Shown one piece after another: positions 8,644 through 17,589 of a DNA stretch of 64,000 nucleotides. The stretch is from CAVYXZ01 sp965223835 (lineage in GTDB: Bacteria; Chloroflexota; Anaerolineae; Aggregatilineales; Phototrophicaceae), in NCBI GenBank assembly GCA_965223835.1, contig CBDCXQ010000001.1, positions 5,084,001-5,148,000 of the forward strand. The letters run 5' to 3'. The position numbers and the translations under genes were made by a program. Under the pieces are notes generated by a model, which saw only the letters and a program-made list of their open reading frames with translations, ran no database searches and was not told where the DNA came from. Numbering within the stretch: position 1 is the first letter of the stretch; every line of letters starts with the position of its first letter.

Positions 8644-9621
8644 ATGATAGAAGTCGATCAACTGACGAAACGCTATGGCCCGGTGACGGCGGTCGATGCG
8701 ATCTCGTTTTCAGCCCAACCCGGTCAGGTGACGGGATTTCTGGGGCCAAACGGCGCTGGCAAAACCACCACCATGCGCATGTTAACCGGGTTTATGCCGC
8801 CCACAGCCGGCACAGCGATCGTTGCCGGTCATGATGTCTTTGATAACAGCCTGGAAGTGCGCCAGCGGGTAGGTTATCTGCCGGAGAACGTTCCCCTGTA
8901 CCGCGACATGACCGCGCTGAATTACCTCAAATTCATCGGCGAGATTCGCGGCGTGCCCCAGCGCCACAAGAAAGCCCAGGCAGTGCTGGAACGTGTCGGC
9001 CTATCCGACCGCGCCCACAGTCGAATTCGAACATTGTCAAAGGGTATGCGCCAGCGGGTCGGCGTGGCTCAGGCGCTACTGCATGACCCGGAAGTATTGA
9101 TTCTTGATGAACCCACCATCGGCCTGGACCCCTTCCAGGTGTTGGAACTACGTAGCCTGGTGCAGGAATTGGGCCGCGACCATACCGTTTTATTCAGCAC
9201 TCACATTCTCTCGGAGGCTGACCAGGTGTGTGATCGTGTGGTGATTATTAACAGAGGCAAGATCATCGCTGCCGGTTCGCCCAGTGAATTGCGCAGCGAG
9301 TTGGAAAGTGGCCGACCGGTGATCGTGCGCGTGGATACCGATCTTGAAGCGGCCCTGCCCGTGATTGCAGCTTTACCCAGTGTGGCCGGGGCTGAAATCA
9401 CGCAGGATGGCATCACCGTTACCCCAGCGCGGGCTGATGTTGACCCACGACCCGACATTGCACGGGCGGTGAATGCGCAGGGTTGGGATTTGACAGAACT
9501 ACGCTCAGTCGTTGTCAGCCTGGAAGAGATCTTCTTACAAATGGCTGGTGAAAGCGCCGATCTGCAAACTGAACTGACTGTTGAAGCTGAAGAAAGGGAA
9601 GCGGAGGGCGTACATGAATAG
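8644..9621 (+). CDS. ABC transporter ATP-binding protein, GldA-like
   Basis: A 325-residue ABC-2 type ATPase. It has Walker A (GPNGAGKTT), the signature LSKGMRQRVG, Walker B (VLILDEP) and the switch His in FSTHIL. The C-terminal 100 residues form the regulatory extension seen in GldA/NosF-like exporter ATPases, ending in a Glu-rich tail. GAGGGAAA precedes the ATG. The stop overlaps the permease start (ATG at 9614) by eight bases. It heads a cluster with permease, GldG-like and DUF4340 proteins, the set associated with gliding-type or uncharacterised auxiliary transport. Confidence 0.93.
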   Translation: MIEVDQLTKRYGPVTAVDAISFSAQPGQVTGFLGPNGAGKTTTMRMLTGFMPPTAGTAIVAGHDVFDNSLEVRQRVGYLPENVPLYRDMTALNYLKFIGEIRGVPQRHKKAQAVLERVGLSDRAHSRIRTLSKGMRQRVGVAQALLHDPEVLILDEPTIGLDPFQVLELRSLVQELGRDHTVLFSTHILSEADQVCDRVVIINRGKIIAAGSPSELRSELESGRPVIVRVDTDLEAALPVIAALPSVAGAEITQDGITVTPARADVDPRPDIARAVNAQGWDLTELRSVVVSLEEIFLQMAGESADLQTELTVEAEEREAEGVHE

Positions 9622-10369
9622 TATTCTGGCCGTCTTTAAACGCGAGGTGGTTCTCTATTTCCGGTCGCCGATTGCCTATGCGATTGCCTTCGCGCTGTTG
9701 ATGTTTATCAGCGTGTTGTTCAACGGCTATATGGCCCAGGCATCGCTGGCCTTGCAGCAGGGTGGCATCCCGGCAGATGCCAGTTTTGCACCCAACCTGA
9801 TTACCTTTTTGATGTTCTTGATCGGGCCGTTGCTCACCATGCGTCTGATCGCGGAAGAAAGCCGGGAAGGCACGCTCGAAGTATTGATGACGCTACCGAT
9901 GAGTGAGAGCAGCTTTATCATCGGCAAATTTCTGGCAGCCTGGGCCTATTACACCGTCCTGCTGCTGCTGACCAGCGTGTACTATATTTTGCTGACCTTT
10001 GTGGGCGTCCCCGATCAGGGGGTCGCATTGGGCGCGTATTTGGGTGCGTGGCTGTATGGGGGTGCGGTGCTGGCGATCAGTATGATCTGGTCGGCTGTCA
10101 CCGAGGATCAGATCGTCGCTGCATTTTTGGGGGCCGCCACCATTCTGGTGCTCTATCTGGCTGAAGCAGCTGCCATCTCGATCGGCAGTGGGCAGGGATC
10201 GTCCGGCCTGGCTGATTTTGTGCGTGAACTGGGTCTGCAAGCCCACTTTTCAGTCACAATGGTCCAGGGTGTAATCCGGGGTGAGGACGTGGCCTACTTT
10301 GTACTTGTCATCATTGCCGCGTTGTTTATCACCACCCGCCTGGTCGAAACCCGCCGCTGGAGGGCTTAA
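9614..10369 (+). CDS. ABC-2 permease, GldF-like
   Basis: A 251-residue membrane protein that begins MNSILAVFKREVVLYFRSP, the typical amphipathic entry of ABC-2 permeases, followed by six hydrophobic helices. An EESREGTLEVLMTLPMSESSFIIGK segment marks the coupling region. An upstream in-frame start at 9581 lies inside the ATPase gene and lacks support. It pairs with the preceding ATPase and precedes the GldG-like gene by five bases. The substrate is unknown. Confidence 0.9.
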   Translation: MNSILAVFKREVVLYFRSPIAYAIAFALLMFISVLFNGYMAQASLALQQGGIPADASFAPNLITFLMFLIGPLLTMRLIAEESREGTLEVLMTLPMSESSFIIGKFLAAWAYYTVLLLLTSVYYILLTFVGVPDQGVALGAYLGAWLYGGAVLAISMIWSAVTEDQIVAAFLGAATILVLYLAEAAAISIGSGQGSSGLADFVRELGLQAHFSVTMVQGVIRGEDVAYFVLVIIAALFITTRLVETRRWRA

Positions 10370-10374
10370 AGAAG

Positions 10375-12054
10375 ATGACTGACCAACAACATACATCTGA
10401 GCAAAACGAAGCACTGGCGATCATCCCCCCCTATTATCTACTGATTCTGGGGCTGGTGGGCATCGTCGTCGCCATCATTGTTGGCTTTACCCAACCGACA
10501 TTTACTGTCGTCGGTTGGGGCGGATTAGGCGTAGCGCTTTTGTCGTTTGTCGCCTGGGTTCTGATGGCCCCTGATGAAGCGCGGGCGGTTGTAACCGGTC
10601 GCACGGTGCGCTATGGCGGGACGAGCATCGTCATAACTGCCATCGTGCTGTTTGCCTTGATCGCGCTCTATGTCGTTATTCGCGAACAAAACTGGCAGTT
10701 CGACCTGACCGAACGCGATACCTTCTCGTTGACCGCTGAAGTTGAAGCGGCGATGATTGCAATGGGCGCAGATCCCACGTTACCAGAGGTCCGGGTCCTG
10801 GCGTTTTATAGCGGCACGATGGCTGGTCGTCGCGATCAGGACACGTTGCTGCTGGACGATTACCAGCGGGCAAGTGCCGGCAAAATCTCGTATGAGTTCG
10901 TTGACCCGGATCGTAACCCACTGCTGGCCGAGAACCTGGGTGTGCGTCCCGGTGGGCTATATGTCAGTACGCTAGAGGAAAACGGCGAAATCGATACCGA
11001 GAATGGTGAGGCGCTGACGTTTCTTAATCAGGAGCAACTGACCAATGCGATTTTGCGTGTCTCGGTGGCGGGTGACTTTCGCGCTTACATCCTCGATGTC
11101 AACAATGGGTTACGCCCGTTTGGTGCCGACCAGGATGGCATGATTAACGTCACCAACATATTGGAACAGCAATATGACTGGGGCGTGCGCAGCGTGACTC
11201 CGTTTGAGTTAACGGCAGCCGAGAGCGGCGTCACCTTGAATAGTGATGACCTTGATGGTGAAGTTCTGGTTATTCCGGGGGGTGATACCGCCCTGACCAC
11301 TGCCGAAGTTGATCTGATTATTGACTATCTGGACAATGGCGGGAAAGTCGCCATCTTCGCGACCCCCAGCACGAACCCCGATAGTACATCGCTGGCGACC
11401 ACGCCCGAACTGAATAACTACCTGTGGGAAAATTTCGGTGTGCGTTTCAATGACCAGATTGTGCTGGACTTAACCCAGAATCTCGGTTCGCCGCTCTTGC
11501 CCGTCACGTCAAATGTGAGCCGGACTAACGTCGCGACCAGCAGTTTGCCGAGTGGCGGTGGGCTGGTGTTTAATGCGCCTAATAGTATCGAAATCGCCGA
11601 GACTTTACCGGCTAATGTGACTGTCGAACCATTGGCGACTTCAACCAACGATGCCTACGCTAAACCGCTTGACGACCTGCTCAACGAAATTGTTGACCGG
11701 TCCGAGACCGACCCCGTCGGCCCGTTTGTGCTGATGGCGGCGGTCGAGAACAGTGAAACCGGTGCTCGTCTGATTCTCAGCGGCAGCACGTCATTGTTGT
11801 CAAATGCGTTTTCCATTGGCAACCTGATCTACAATGGCGAAGTTTCTGCCATTAGCCTCGCCTGGATTACGGGCTTCGATGAATATGTCTCGCAGGTGAC
11901 GGTTCAGAGCGCCCAGCGGCCCCAGGACACGCCGATCGTCGTTGACCAGCAGACCAGTGGCACCATCAATCTGATTACCACATTCCTGCTGCCCTTTGGC
12001 GTATTGGCGATTGGCTTGCTGGTGTGGCTCAATAACCGGGAAACCGCACTCTAA
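10375..12054 (+). CDS. GldG-family auxiliary ABC transport protein
   Basis: A 559-residue protein with three N-terminal hydrophobic helices (about 20-105), a large extracytoplasmic domain of the GldG/IFT52-like type (a KISYEFVDPDRNPLLAENLGV segment and a later EVLVIPGGDTALTTAEVDLIIDYLDNGG-type region) and a C-terminal helix near 530-550. This family accompanies GldA/GldF in gliding bacteria and occurs widely elsewhere as a Gldg component. The layout (export ATPase, permease, GldG, DUF4340) is preserved and the next gene begins 16 bases on. Confidence 0.88.
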   Translation: MTDQQHTSEQNEALAIIPPYYLLILGLVGIVVAIIVGFTQPTFTVVGWGGLGVALLSFVAWVLMAPDEARAVVTGRTVRYGGTSIVITAIVLFALIALYVVIREQNWQFDLTERDTFSLTAEVEAAMIAMGADPTLPEVRVLAFYSGTMAGRRDQDTLLLDDYQRASAGKISYEFVDPDRNPLLAENLGVRPGGLYVSTLEENGEIDTENGEALTFLNQEQLTNAILRVSVAGDFRAYILDVNNGLRPFGADQDGMINVTNILEQQYDWGVRSVTPFELTAAESGVTLNSDDLDGEVLVIPGGDTALTTAEVDLIIDYLDNGGKVAIFATPSTNPDSTSLATTPELNNYLWENFGVRFNDQIVLDLTQNLGSPLLPVTSNVSRTNVATSSLPSGGGLVFNAPNSIEIAETLPANVTVEPLATSTNDAYAKPLDDLLNEIVDRSETDPVGPFVLMAAVENSETGARLILSGSTSLLSNAFSIGNLIYNGEVSAISLAWITGFDEYVSQVTVQSAQRPQDTPIVVDQQTSGTINLITTFLLPFGVLAIGLLVWLNNRETAL

Positions 12055-12070
12055 AGGAGGTTATGATACG

Positions 12071-12838
12071 ATGCGTTTGAATCGTGGAACTCTTATCATC
12101 CTCGCGGTGAGTCTCATCGTGATCGTGGGTGCCCTATTGATAACCAGTAATCCATCGTCACAAACAGCTGAGGCCTCGCCGACGCCGGCAGGTGGTGGCC
12201 CGTTTTTCCCGGATATGACGGCGGATAGCGTGGTCGGCTTTACGGTTGGCGAGAATGCCAGCGACGCCTTTATGCGACTGGCACGGGACGATGCGGAATC
12301 AGATTGGACCATTAGCGGATCAGTTGATGCCGAGACCCGCGAACTCGACCTGGAAGCGGTCGCCGCTGCGATTGATAATGTCGTCGCGCTGGCGGCGGAA
12401 ACACAGTTTGAGGTCGAAAATCTGGCAGAATTTGGTCTGGATGAACCGGCTTTTACGCTTGAGATTGATAGCGGTGAGGCGGTGGATATTGTGCTGGTCG
12501 GTAATCCGAATCCCGGAGAGACGCGTTACTATGTGCAACAACGGCAGGTTGCTCTGGGGAACGAGGATACAGCCGAGGCAGACAACACCGTTTATCTGGT
12601 GATGAACAGTGCGGTTGAGGCGCTGACAAATCTCGTTGCCAGCCCGCCATTCCAACCCTTGCCGACAGCAACACCCTCGCCGACGGCGACCCTGAATCCG
12701 CTGAGCGAAGTCGAGCAGGCCACCGCCACCGCCGATGCGCTAGCGACTGCCACTTCGATATTTGCCACCCTCGCCGCCGAAGCCGAAGCGACGGCTGAGA
12801 CGACGGTGGAAGCCACCGCAGAACCAACCGCAGAATAA
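12071..12838 (+). CDS. DUF4340 domain protein with Thr/Ala-rich tail
   Basis: About 255 residues from the ATG at 12071, chosen because AAAGGAGG precedes it; a longer in-frame reading from 11996 lies inside the GldG gene. A single N-terminal helix anchors the protein and residues 40-200 form a DUF4340 domain, the usual fourth partner of GldG clusters. The last 55 residues are a low-complexity run of Thr, Ala, Glu and Pro (TATADALATATS, then repeated TAE units), probably an extended, surface-exposed stalk. Function is unknown beyond the transport context. Confidence 0.85.
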   Translation: MRLNRGTLIILAVSLIVIVGALLITSNPSSQTAEASPTPAGGGPFFPDMTADSVVGFTVGENASDAFMRLARDDAESDWTISGSVDAETRELDLEAVAAAIDNVVALAAETQFEVENLAEFGLDEPAFTLEIDSGEAVDIVLVGNPNPGETRYYVQQRQVALGNEDTAEADNTVYLVMNSAVEALTNLVASPPFQPLPTATPSPTATLNPLSEVEQATATADALATATSIFATLAAEAEATAETTVEATAEPTAE

Positions 12839-12860
12839 CATCGTACCAACTTTTTACCGC

Positions 12861-12899
12861 CCAAATCCCGACTGTAGCAGCAACCTGGTCGGGATTTGG
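12861..12899 (+). terminator. Hairpin after the GldA-DUF4340 cluster
   Basis: A perfect 12-base inverted repeat, CCAAATCCCGAC and GTCGGGATTTGG, with a 15-base loop, begins 22 bases after the DUF4340 stop. The poly-T tract after it is weak (TTTGG), so it is either a moderate rho-independent terminator or an mRNA-stabilising hairpin that closes the ABC operon. Confidence 0.6.
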
Positions 12900-12965
12900 T
12901 TTGGTGCTTCACGCGCTTTGGATTAAGATAGAGCTAGAGAATATCTGTTATCGTGAGCAGGTACT

Positions 12966-14180
12966 ATGCCAACTTTGACAATCCGCCGGGGTCCTCAGGC
13001 AGGAACCGTATACCAGTTTGAACAAGATATTATTTCGATTGGACGTGGCGCTAAGAATGACATCGTGATTGACGATAATGATGTCAGCCGTGACCATTGT
13101 CGGTTGGTCCGCATGGTTGCCGATTATGAGATTCATGACCTGGATTCGAAAAATGGCACGTTTATTAATGGCCTGCGCTTGACCAGCAATCGGGTTTTGA
13201 AGAGCGGGCAGATCGTTGAACTGGGCGATACGATCACGATTGAGTATGAACGGGGACCGCTGGCGACGGGTTCACTCCGGGAGGAAGCACCGGTTCCCAA
13301 AGTGACGCCGCTGGGCGATAATGAGTCACATAATTTTGCGCTGGTGGTACAAATTGGCCCGAATCCCCGGCGTATATACTCCCTCAGCGACGACAATATT
13401 ACATTGGGTCGCGACCTGTCGAATGATGTGGTTGTGCAGGACCCGGAAGTCAGTCGGTGGCACCTCCAACTCATCCGCAATGCTGATGGTTATAGCATTA
13501 AGGATATGAACTCCACCAATGGTTCAGTACTCAATGGGATGCGGTTGACCGGCTCTAAGCCTTTGAAAGTATTCGATGCAGTGGAAATTGGGACGGCGGT
13601 GCGCCTGCACTTCATCTACGACACGGAGGAAGATCGTCAGCGCATCCTGGAAGACCGGGATGAGGCCGATGTCGAGCGCTCCAAAGACAGCACCGAACAA
13701 CGCAAAGACACCAAAGAACTCCAATTGCCGTTTGCCCGTCGCCGCAAAACATCACGTCTGGGCACCGGGATGAAACGAGGTGCGTTAGTCGGGCACATTT
13801 TTATCGCCTATGCGCGCGAAGATTGGGAAGATATGATTGCCCCGCTGACGGTTGCGTTGCAAGACGCGGGCATGGAAATCTGGGTCGATCAATATTTGAA
13901 TCAGGGCGGCGATGACTGGCAGTTGGCAATCGAACAGGCGCTGCATGAATGCTGGCTGATGTTGTTGATCGTCTCGCCGGAAGCGCTGGAATCGAGTTAT
14001 GTGCGGTTGGCGTATCGTTATTTCATCAATCGTGAAAAGCCGGTGATGCCCGTTCTTTACAAGCCGGTCAGCCAATTGCCGCAAGAACTGGGCAATATCG
14101 AAACGTTACCCTTTGATGCCGCTGACGCCCGGCGTAGTTTTCAGCGGCTTATTCACACCATCATCGACCGACGTTCCTGA
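12966..14180 (+). CDS. Double FHA domain and TIR domain protein
   Basis: A 404-residue soluble protein. FHA domain 1 covers about 1-95 (GRG 26-28, SRDH 41-44, NGTF 64-67) and FHA domain 2 about 122-215 (GRD 148-150, SRWH 163-166, STNGS 183-187); both keep the phosphothreonine-binding Arg, Ser and Asn. A charged linker (220-265) leads to a TIR domain (277-400: GHIFIAYARED, GMEIWVDQYL, LLIVSPEAL). At the catalytic Glu position this TIR has Ala349, so NAD cleavage is doubtful. It probably couples Ser/Thr phosphorylation to a TIR-based assembly. Confidence 0.88.
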   Translation: MPTLTIRRGPQAGTVYQFEQDIISIGRGAKNDIVIDDNDVSRDHCRLVRMVADYEIHDLDSKNGTFINGLRLTSNRVLKSGQIVELGDTITIEYERGPLATGSLREEAPVPKVTPLGDNESHNFALVVQIGPNPRRIYSLSDDNITLGRDLSNDVVVQDPEVSRWHLQLIRNADGYSIKDMNSTNGSVLNGMRLTGSKPLKVFDAVEIGTAVRLHFIYDTEEDRQRILEDRDEADVERSKDSTEQRKDTKELQLPFARRRKTSRLGTGMKRGALVGHIFIAYAREDWEDMIAPLTVALQDAGMEIWVDQYLNQGGDDWQLAIEQALHECWLMLLIVSPEALESSYVRLAYRYFINREKPVMPVLYKPVSQLPQELGNIETLPFDAADARRSFQRLIHTIIDRRS

Positions 14181-14240
14181 GTTGTCTGTCTGATTTGCGG
14201 CGATCATCAGATCAGTCACAGCATCAGCACTAGCGCAATA

Positions 14241-14636
14241 TCAGGCATAATTCAGCGCATGGCGGACGATCTTCAACAATACTGCAACTTCGAAGGGTTT
14301 TGAGACATAACCAAAAACGCCTTCTGGGGTGGGCTGGTCAAAGATCATGGTTGCTTCTTGACCGGAGATGAAGACAAAGGGGATTTTAATTTCCGGCAGT
14401 AGTCCCCGTGTTTGCTGCAGCAGTTCGTAGCCATTTATCTCTGGCATGAGAATATCTGCCAGGATCAACTGTGGCAGTTGCTCAGCGCCTTGAAGGTAAT
14501 CCAGTGCTACCTGCCCGTTGGCGACGCCCTGCACCTGATAACCTTCAAATTCCAAAACGTCCTGAAGGACCTGCCGCAATAAATATTCATCGTCAACGAT
14601 CAAAATCGTGGGCGTGTCGGCTGTACTAGACCCCAT
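14241..14636 (-). CDS. Single-domain CheY-like response regulator
   Basis: A 131-residue receiver domain with the acidic pair Asp15-Asp16 (ILIVDDE), phosphoacceptor Asp61 (ILADILMPEINGYELL) and the conserved Lys in YVSKPFE. There is no output domain, so it would act by protein contact or as a phosphate relay. No histidine kinase gene is nearby. It lies convergent to the FHA-TIR gene with a 60-base gap and stands alone. Confidence 0.9.
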   Translation of the reverse strand: MGSSTADTPTILIVDDEYLLRQVLQDVLEFEGYQVQGVANGQVALDYLQGAEQLPQLILADILMPEINGYELLQQTRGLLPEIKIPFVFISGQEATMIFDQPTPEGVFGYVSKPFEVAVLLKIVRHALNYA

Positions 14637-14850
14637 GATTTCAAATTACCTTCTTCTTGAGAATGCCTATCTATAGACTAATTGATATAGTCAATTTTGA
14701 CGGTTAATGTTTGCCGCAACAATCATGACTTCTTGTACCATAATTGACCGGTGGTTGGTCGTCTGCTAAGCGGATGATAGCATTCTGGCAGGCCAGTGCT
14801 AGACTTAAATTAAAGAAGCAATCTGAATTCTGATGAGGAGTGAATTTGCG

Positions 14851-16680
14851 ATGCGGAGCAAATTATTCGCATTTATTTTGATGAGCAGCATGCTGCTTGG
14901 CGGACAAACGATGACTGCCCAATCGGGCGTCGTCTGGAAGGGCGAGTTTTATAATACCGCCTTCTTTCTGGGCGGCGTTGTTTATGAAGAACAGTCCAGC
15001 GCTATTGCCTTCGACTGGGGGGCGGGGTCGCCGGATGCTGCCGTGAACGATGATAATTTCAGTGTTCGCTGGGGGACCGATGTCTTTTTTCCAGCGGGGA
15101 CTTATCGCTTCTGGGCACTGGCAGACGATCAGGTCAAGGTCAATGTCAATTTTGCCATCAATCCGCTCATCAACACCTTTGATACTGAAGGCAATGTCGG
15201 GCAGATCATCAGCGGGGACATCACGCTCAACGCTGGAACCCATCATATTCAGGTAGATTATCGCGAGTTCGGCGGCAATGCCCGTGTATTCGTCACCTGG
15301 GCGAACCTGGCAACTAATCCCACTGGCCCCAATTTCCCCACGCCTGAACCGCAACCTGTTCCGATCAATATCGGTCCCTGGACCGCGCAATATTATAGTA
15401 ATCAGACATTAACCGGCAGCCCGACGGCGATTCTGGCGGAAACAACGCTGGACCATGATTGGGGCAGTGGTACACCGGCTAACAATCTACCGGCTGATGG
15501 CTTTTCGGCGCGCTGGACAGCGCTGACTGCGCTCAATGCCGGGGATTATCGACTGCGGGTAAGGGCCGATGACGGGGTGCGCGTCACGATTAATGGCACG
15601 CGCTGGCTGGATGAATGGCACGGCGCAACCGGAGAAACGTATACGCGGGATCTCACACTGGCATTTGGCAACCAGAACTTCATGGTGGAATACTATGAAG
15701 GCAGCGGTAACGCCTTTATCGAAGTTGAATTGCTACAGTTACCAACAGCTTCAGCCCCACCCACGCCGACTTTGCCAGCCAGTGGGGTACCCAGCGTGAT
15801 TGACCTGACCGGTAGCTGGGTGGCGAGTTACTATAATAATCGCACGTTGAGCGGAACCCCGGCGGCGATTTTGACCGAAGCGTTGCCCAACCATGATTGG
15901 GGATCGGGCGCACCGATTGCCAGCGTGTTCCCTGACAATTTTTCCGCCCGCTGGACCAGTACGCAAACCATTGATGCCGGGCAGTATGTGCTGGAGGTCG
16001 ACGCCGACGATGGCGTGCGCGTTTACATAGACAATGTGCTTGTGCTGGATGAATGGCATAGCGCAACGGCCACCACCTATACCCGTGATGTGAACTTGAG
16101 TACGACCGGGCCACACACGTTCACGATTGATTACTATGAAGCGGAAGGGCGGGCGTTCATTGATGTCAGCCTGAGATTGCCCACCGCGCCGACGCCTTCG
16201 GCTTCCGGTGTGGCGCGGGTGACGGCTTTCCGGTTAAATGTTCGGGCAGAACCCAATACGAATGCAGCCATTGTCACCAAGATCGACCGGGATACCACCT
16301 ATCCAGTGGTTGGGTGCAGTGCCGACCAGACCTGGTGGCAATTGGATGTCAATGGTGCGCGCGGCTGGGCCTTTGGTTCATTCCTGGATACCACCGGTGC
16401 AACCTGTGTGCCCAATGCCAGCATTGACCCGGTGCCGGATTTGCCGCCTACTGGCTTTACGGTTACGGCGTCAACCACTGTCAATATTCGCAGCCGGCCA
16501 ACGTCCAGCGGCGCGATTTTAGGCTCATTACGTGACGGCCAATCGGCAGCGGTGGTGGGTCGCAACAACAGCGCGACCTGGTGGCAAATCAACATCAATG
16601 GCATTGTGGGCTGGGTGAGTAATAGTTTCGCGCCCATTCAAGCGGGTGCAGACTTAAATCGTATTCCGGTGAATGGGTAG
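14851..16680 (+). CDS. Secreted protein with PA14 repeats and two SH3b domains
   Basis: About 609 residues from the ATG at 14851, which follows GAGGAG at ten bases; an ATG at 14833 overlaps that site. A signal peptide ends near TMTAQSG. Three PA14-type modules follow, each with a WxAxYYxNxxLxGxP start, an HDWGSG turn and a FSARWT strand; the first is the most divergent. Pro/Thr linkers lead to two SH3b domains (LNVRAEPNTNAAIVTKI and VNIRSRPTSSGAILGSL). PA14 modules usually bind carbohydrate and SH3b modules cell-wall or peptide ligands, so a surface adhesin role is likely. Confidence 0.85.
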   Translation: MRSKLFAFILMSSMLLGGQTMTAQSGVVWKGEFYNTAFFLGGVVYEEQSSAIAFDWGAGSPDAAVNDDNFSVRWGTDVFFPAGTYRFWALADDQVKVNVNFAINPLINTFDTEGNVGQIISGDITLNAGTHHIQVDYREFGGNARVFVTWANLATNPTGPNFPTPEPQPVPINIGPWTAQYYSNQTLTGSPTAILAETTLDHDWGSGTPANNLPADGFSARWTALTALNAGDYRLRVRADDGVRVTINGTRWLDEWHGATGETYTRDLTLAFGNQNFMVEYYEGSGNAFIEVELLQLPTASAPPTPTLPASGVPSVIDLTGSWVASYYNNRTLSGTPAAILTEALPNHDWGSGAPIASVFPDNFSARWTSTQTIDAGQYVLEVDADDGVRVYIDNVLVLDEWHSATATTYTRDVNLSTTGPHTFTIDYYEAEGRAFIDVSLRLPTAPTPSASGVARVTAFRLNVRAEPNTNAAIVTKIDRDTTYPVVGCSADQTWWQLDVNGARGWAFGSFLDTTGATCVPNASIDPVPDLPPTGFTVTASTTVNIRSRPTSSGAILGSLRDGQSAAVVGRNNSATWWQININGIVGWVSNSFAPIQAGADLNRIPVNG

Positions 16681-16775
16681 GATCGGTGCCAGGCTTTGGT
16701 TGATTATGCCGCAAACCAACTGTGGCACTTCACGGTAAACCTTGCAATGCTATGTCTGAGTCACGTATCCCAAAA

Positions 16776-16808
16776 CCGCCTTCCTGCTAATGACTGGTGG
16801 GAAGGCGG
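16776..16808 (-). terminator. Rho-independent terminator after the DUF1232 gene
   Basis: A perfect nine-base stem (CCGCCTTCC and GGAAGGCGG) with a 15-base loop. Read on the minus strand the stem is followed by TTTTGGG, and it starts nine bases after the stop of the DUF1232 gene, so it most likely ends that transcript. It may also help separate the convergent PA14/SH3b gene. Confidence 0.6.
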
Positions 16809-16816
16809 CCTTGCGT

Positions 16817-17116
16817 CTACGATGACTGTTCGTCGTTAGGTCCAGTGAATTGTTGTGGGCGATAGTCAGCTACTATCGCTGGATCGACAACGCGCTCGAA
16901 AAAATCAATCGCCATCATAATCAGCAGGGCGTCCTCAAGCTGTCCCAAAACGGGAATTGCCAACGTCAGAAAATTGAAAGGGGACAAAATGTAAATGAAT
17001 GGTAGAAAGGGAATCGCTTTCTGCCAAATGGGAACTCGCTTGTCGGTTAATAGACTCAAGGTTAATCTGAGCCGATTGCGTACTGACCAGAGCAGCAATA
17101 TCCAGCGACGTAGCAT
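16817..17116 (-). CDS. YkvA-like (DUF1232) small membrane protein
   Basis: A 99-residue protein whose central segment (WQKAIPFLPFIYILSPFNFLTL, then IPVLGQLEDALL) matches the DUF1232/YkvA pattern of two short hydrophobic helices around a SP-D/N motif and a gly-x-acidic-D turn. The usual Asp of SPxD is Asn here. The N terminus is basic. AAAGGA precedes the ATG at 11 bases. It starts three bases after the hypothetical gene at 17120-17464, probably as an operon. Function unknown. Confidence 0.7.
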   Translation of the reverse strand: MLRRWILLLWSVRNRLRLTLSLLTDKRVPIWQKAIPFLPFIYILSPFNFLTLAIPVLGQLEDALLIMMAIDFFERVVDPAIVADYRPQQFTGPNDEQSS

Positions 17117-17119
17117 GGG

Positions 17120-17464
17120 CTATCGTGTCCTTTCTTGTTTAATGGAGTGTGGTCTAATCGAATTAGAACGAGTTGTTAAATGCAAACGTTCTCCGCGATT
17201 GAGTCGGTCAATCAATCGGTCAACATAGGGGTTGGCAATTACTCGCATAACAATCGTCTCATCACCCGACTGTAATTCAAAAACATGAAGTGTTACCCGC
17301 TGAGTGAGACAATGCTGCGTAGTATCCAGCGAGTATTGCGTGATGTGCCAACCGCGTTCAAGTGCGGTGAGCAAACAGTCGCCACCGGCATATGGCTCAC
17401 TTCGTGGACACCAATGGCGATTTAAGCATTGCTCAAAAAATTCTAAATGTTTAATTGATCTCAT
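17120..17464 (-). CDS. Hypothetical protein, 114 residues
   Basis: I do not recognise this protein. It has a Cys-containing opening (CLNRHWCPRSEPYAGGDCLL), a strand-rich middle (TLHVFELQSGDETIVMRVI) and a positively charged, disordered-looking end. There is no signal peptide or membrane helix. The case for coding is moderate: strand-like alternation, codon choice like its neighbours and a three-base gap to the DUF1232 gene downstream. No clear ribosome site is seen before the ATG. Confidence 0.5.
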   Translation of the reverse strand: MRSIKHLEFFEQCLNRHWCPRSEPYAGGDCLLTALERGWHITQYSLDTTQHCLTQRVTLHVFELQSGDETIVMRVIANPYVDRLIDRLNRGERLHLTTRSNSIRPHSIKQERTR

Positions 17465-17589
17465 AAACGCCTTATATCAACATACATCGTTTAAACTTTA
17501 GCCCGGCTATGGGGATAATGGTTGAGCCGATTGACCTATTAGTGAATAGGAATGAGGTATGAATCAGAGGCGTGAATCAAACGACACCA

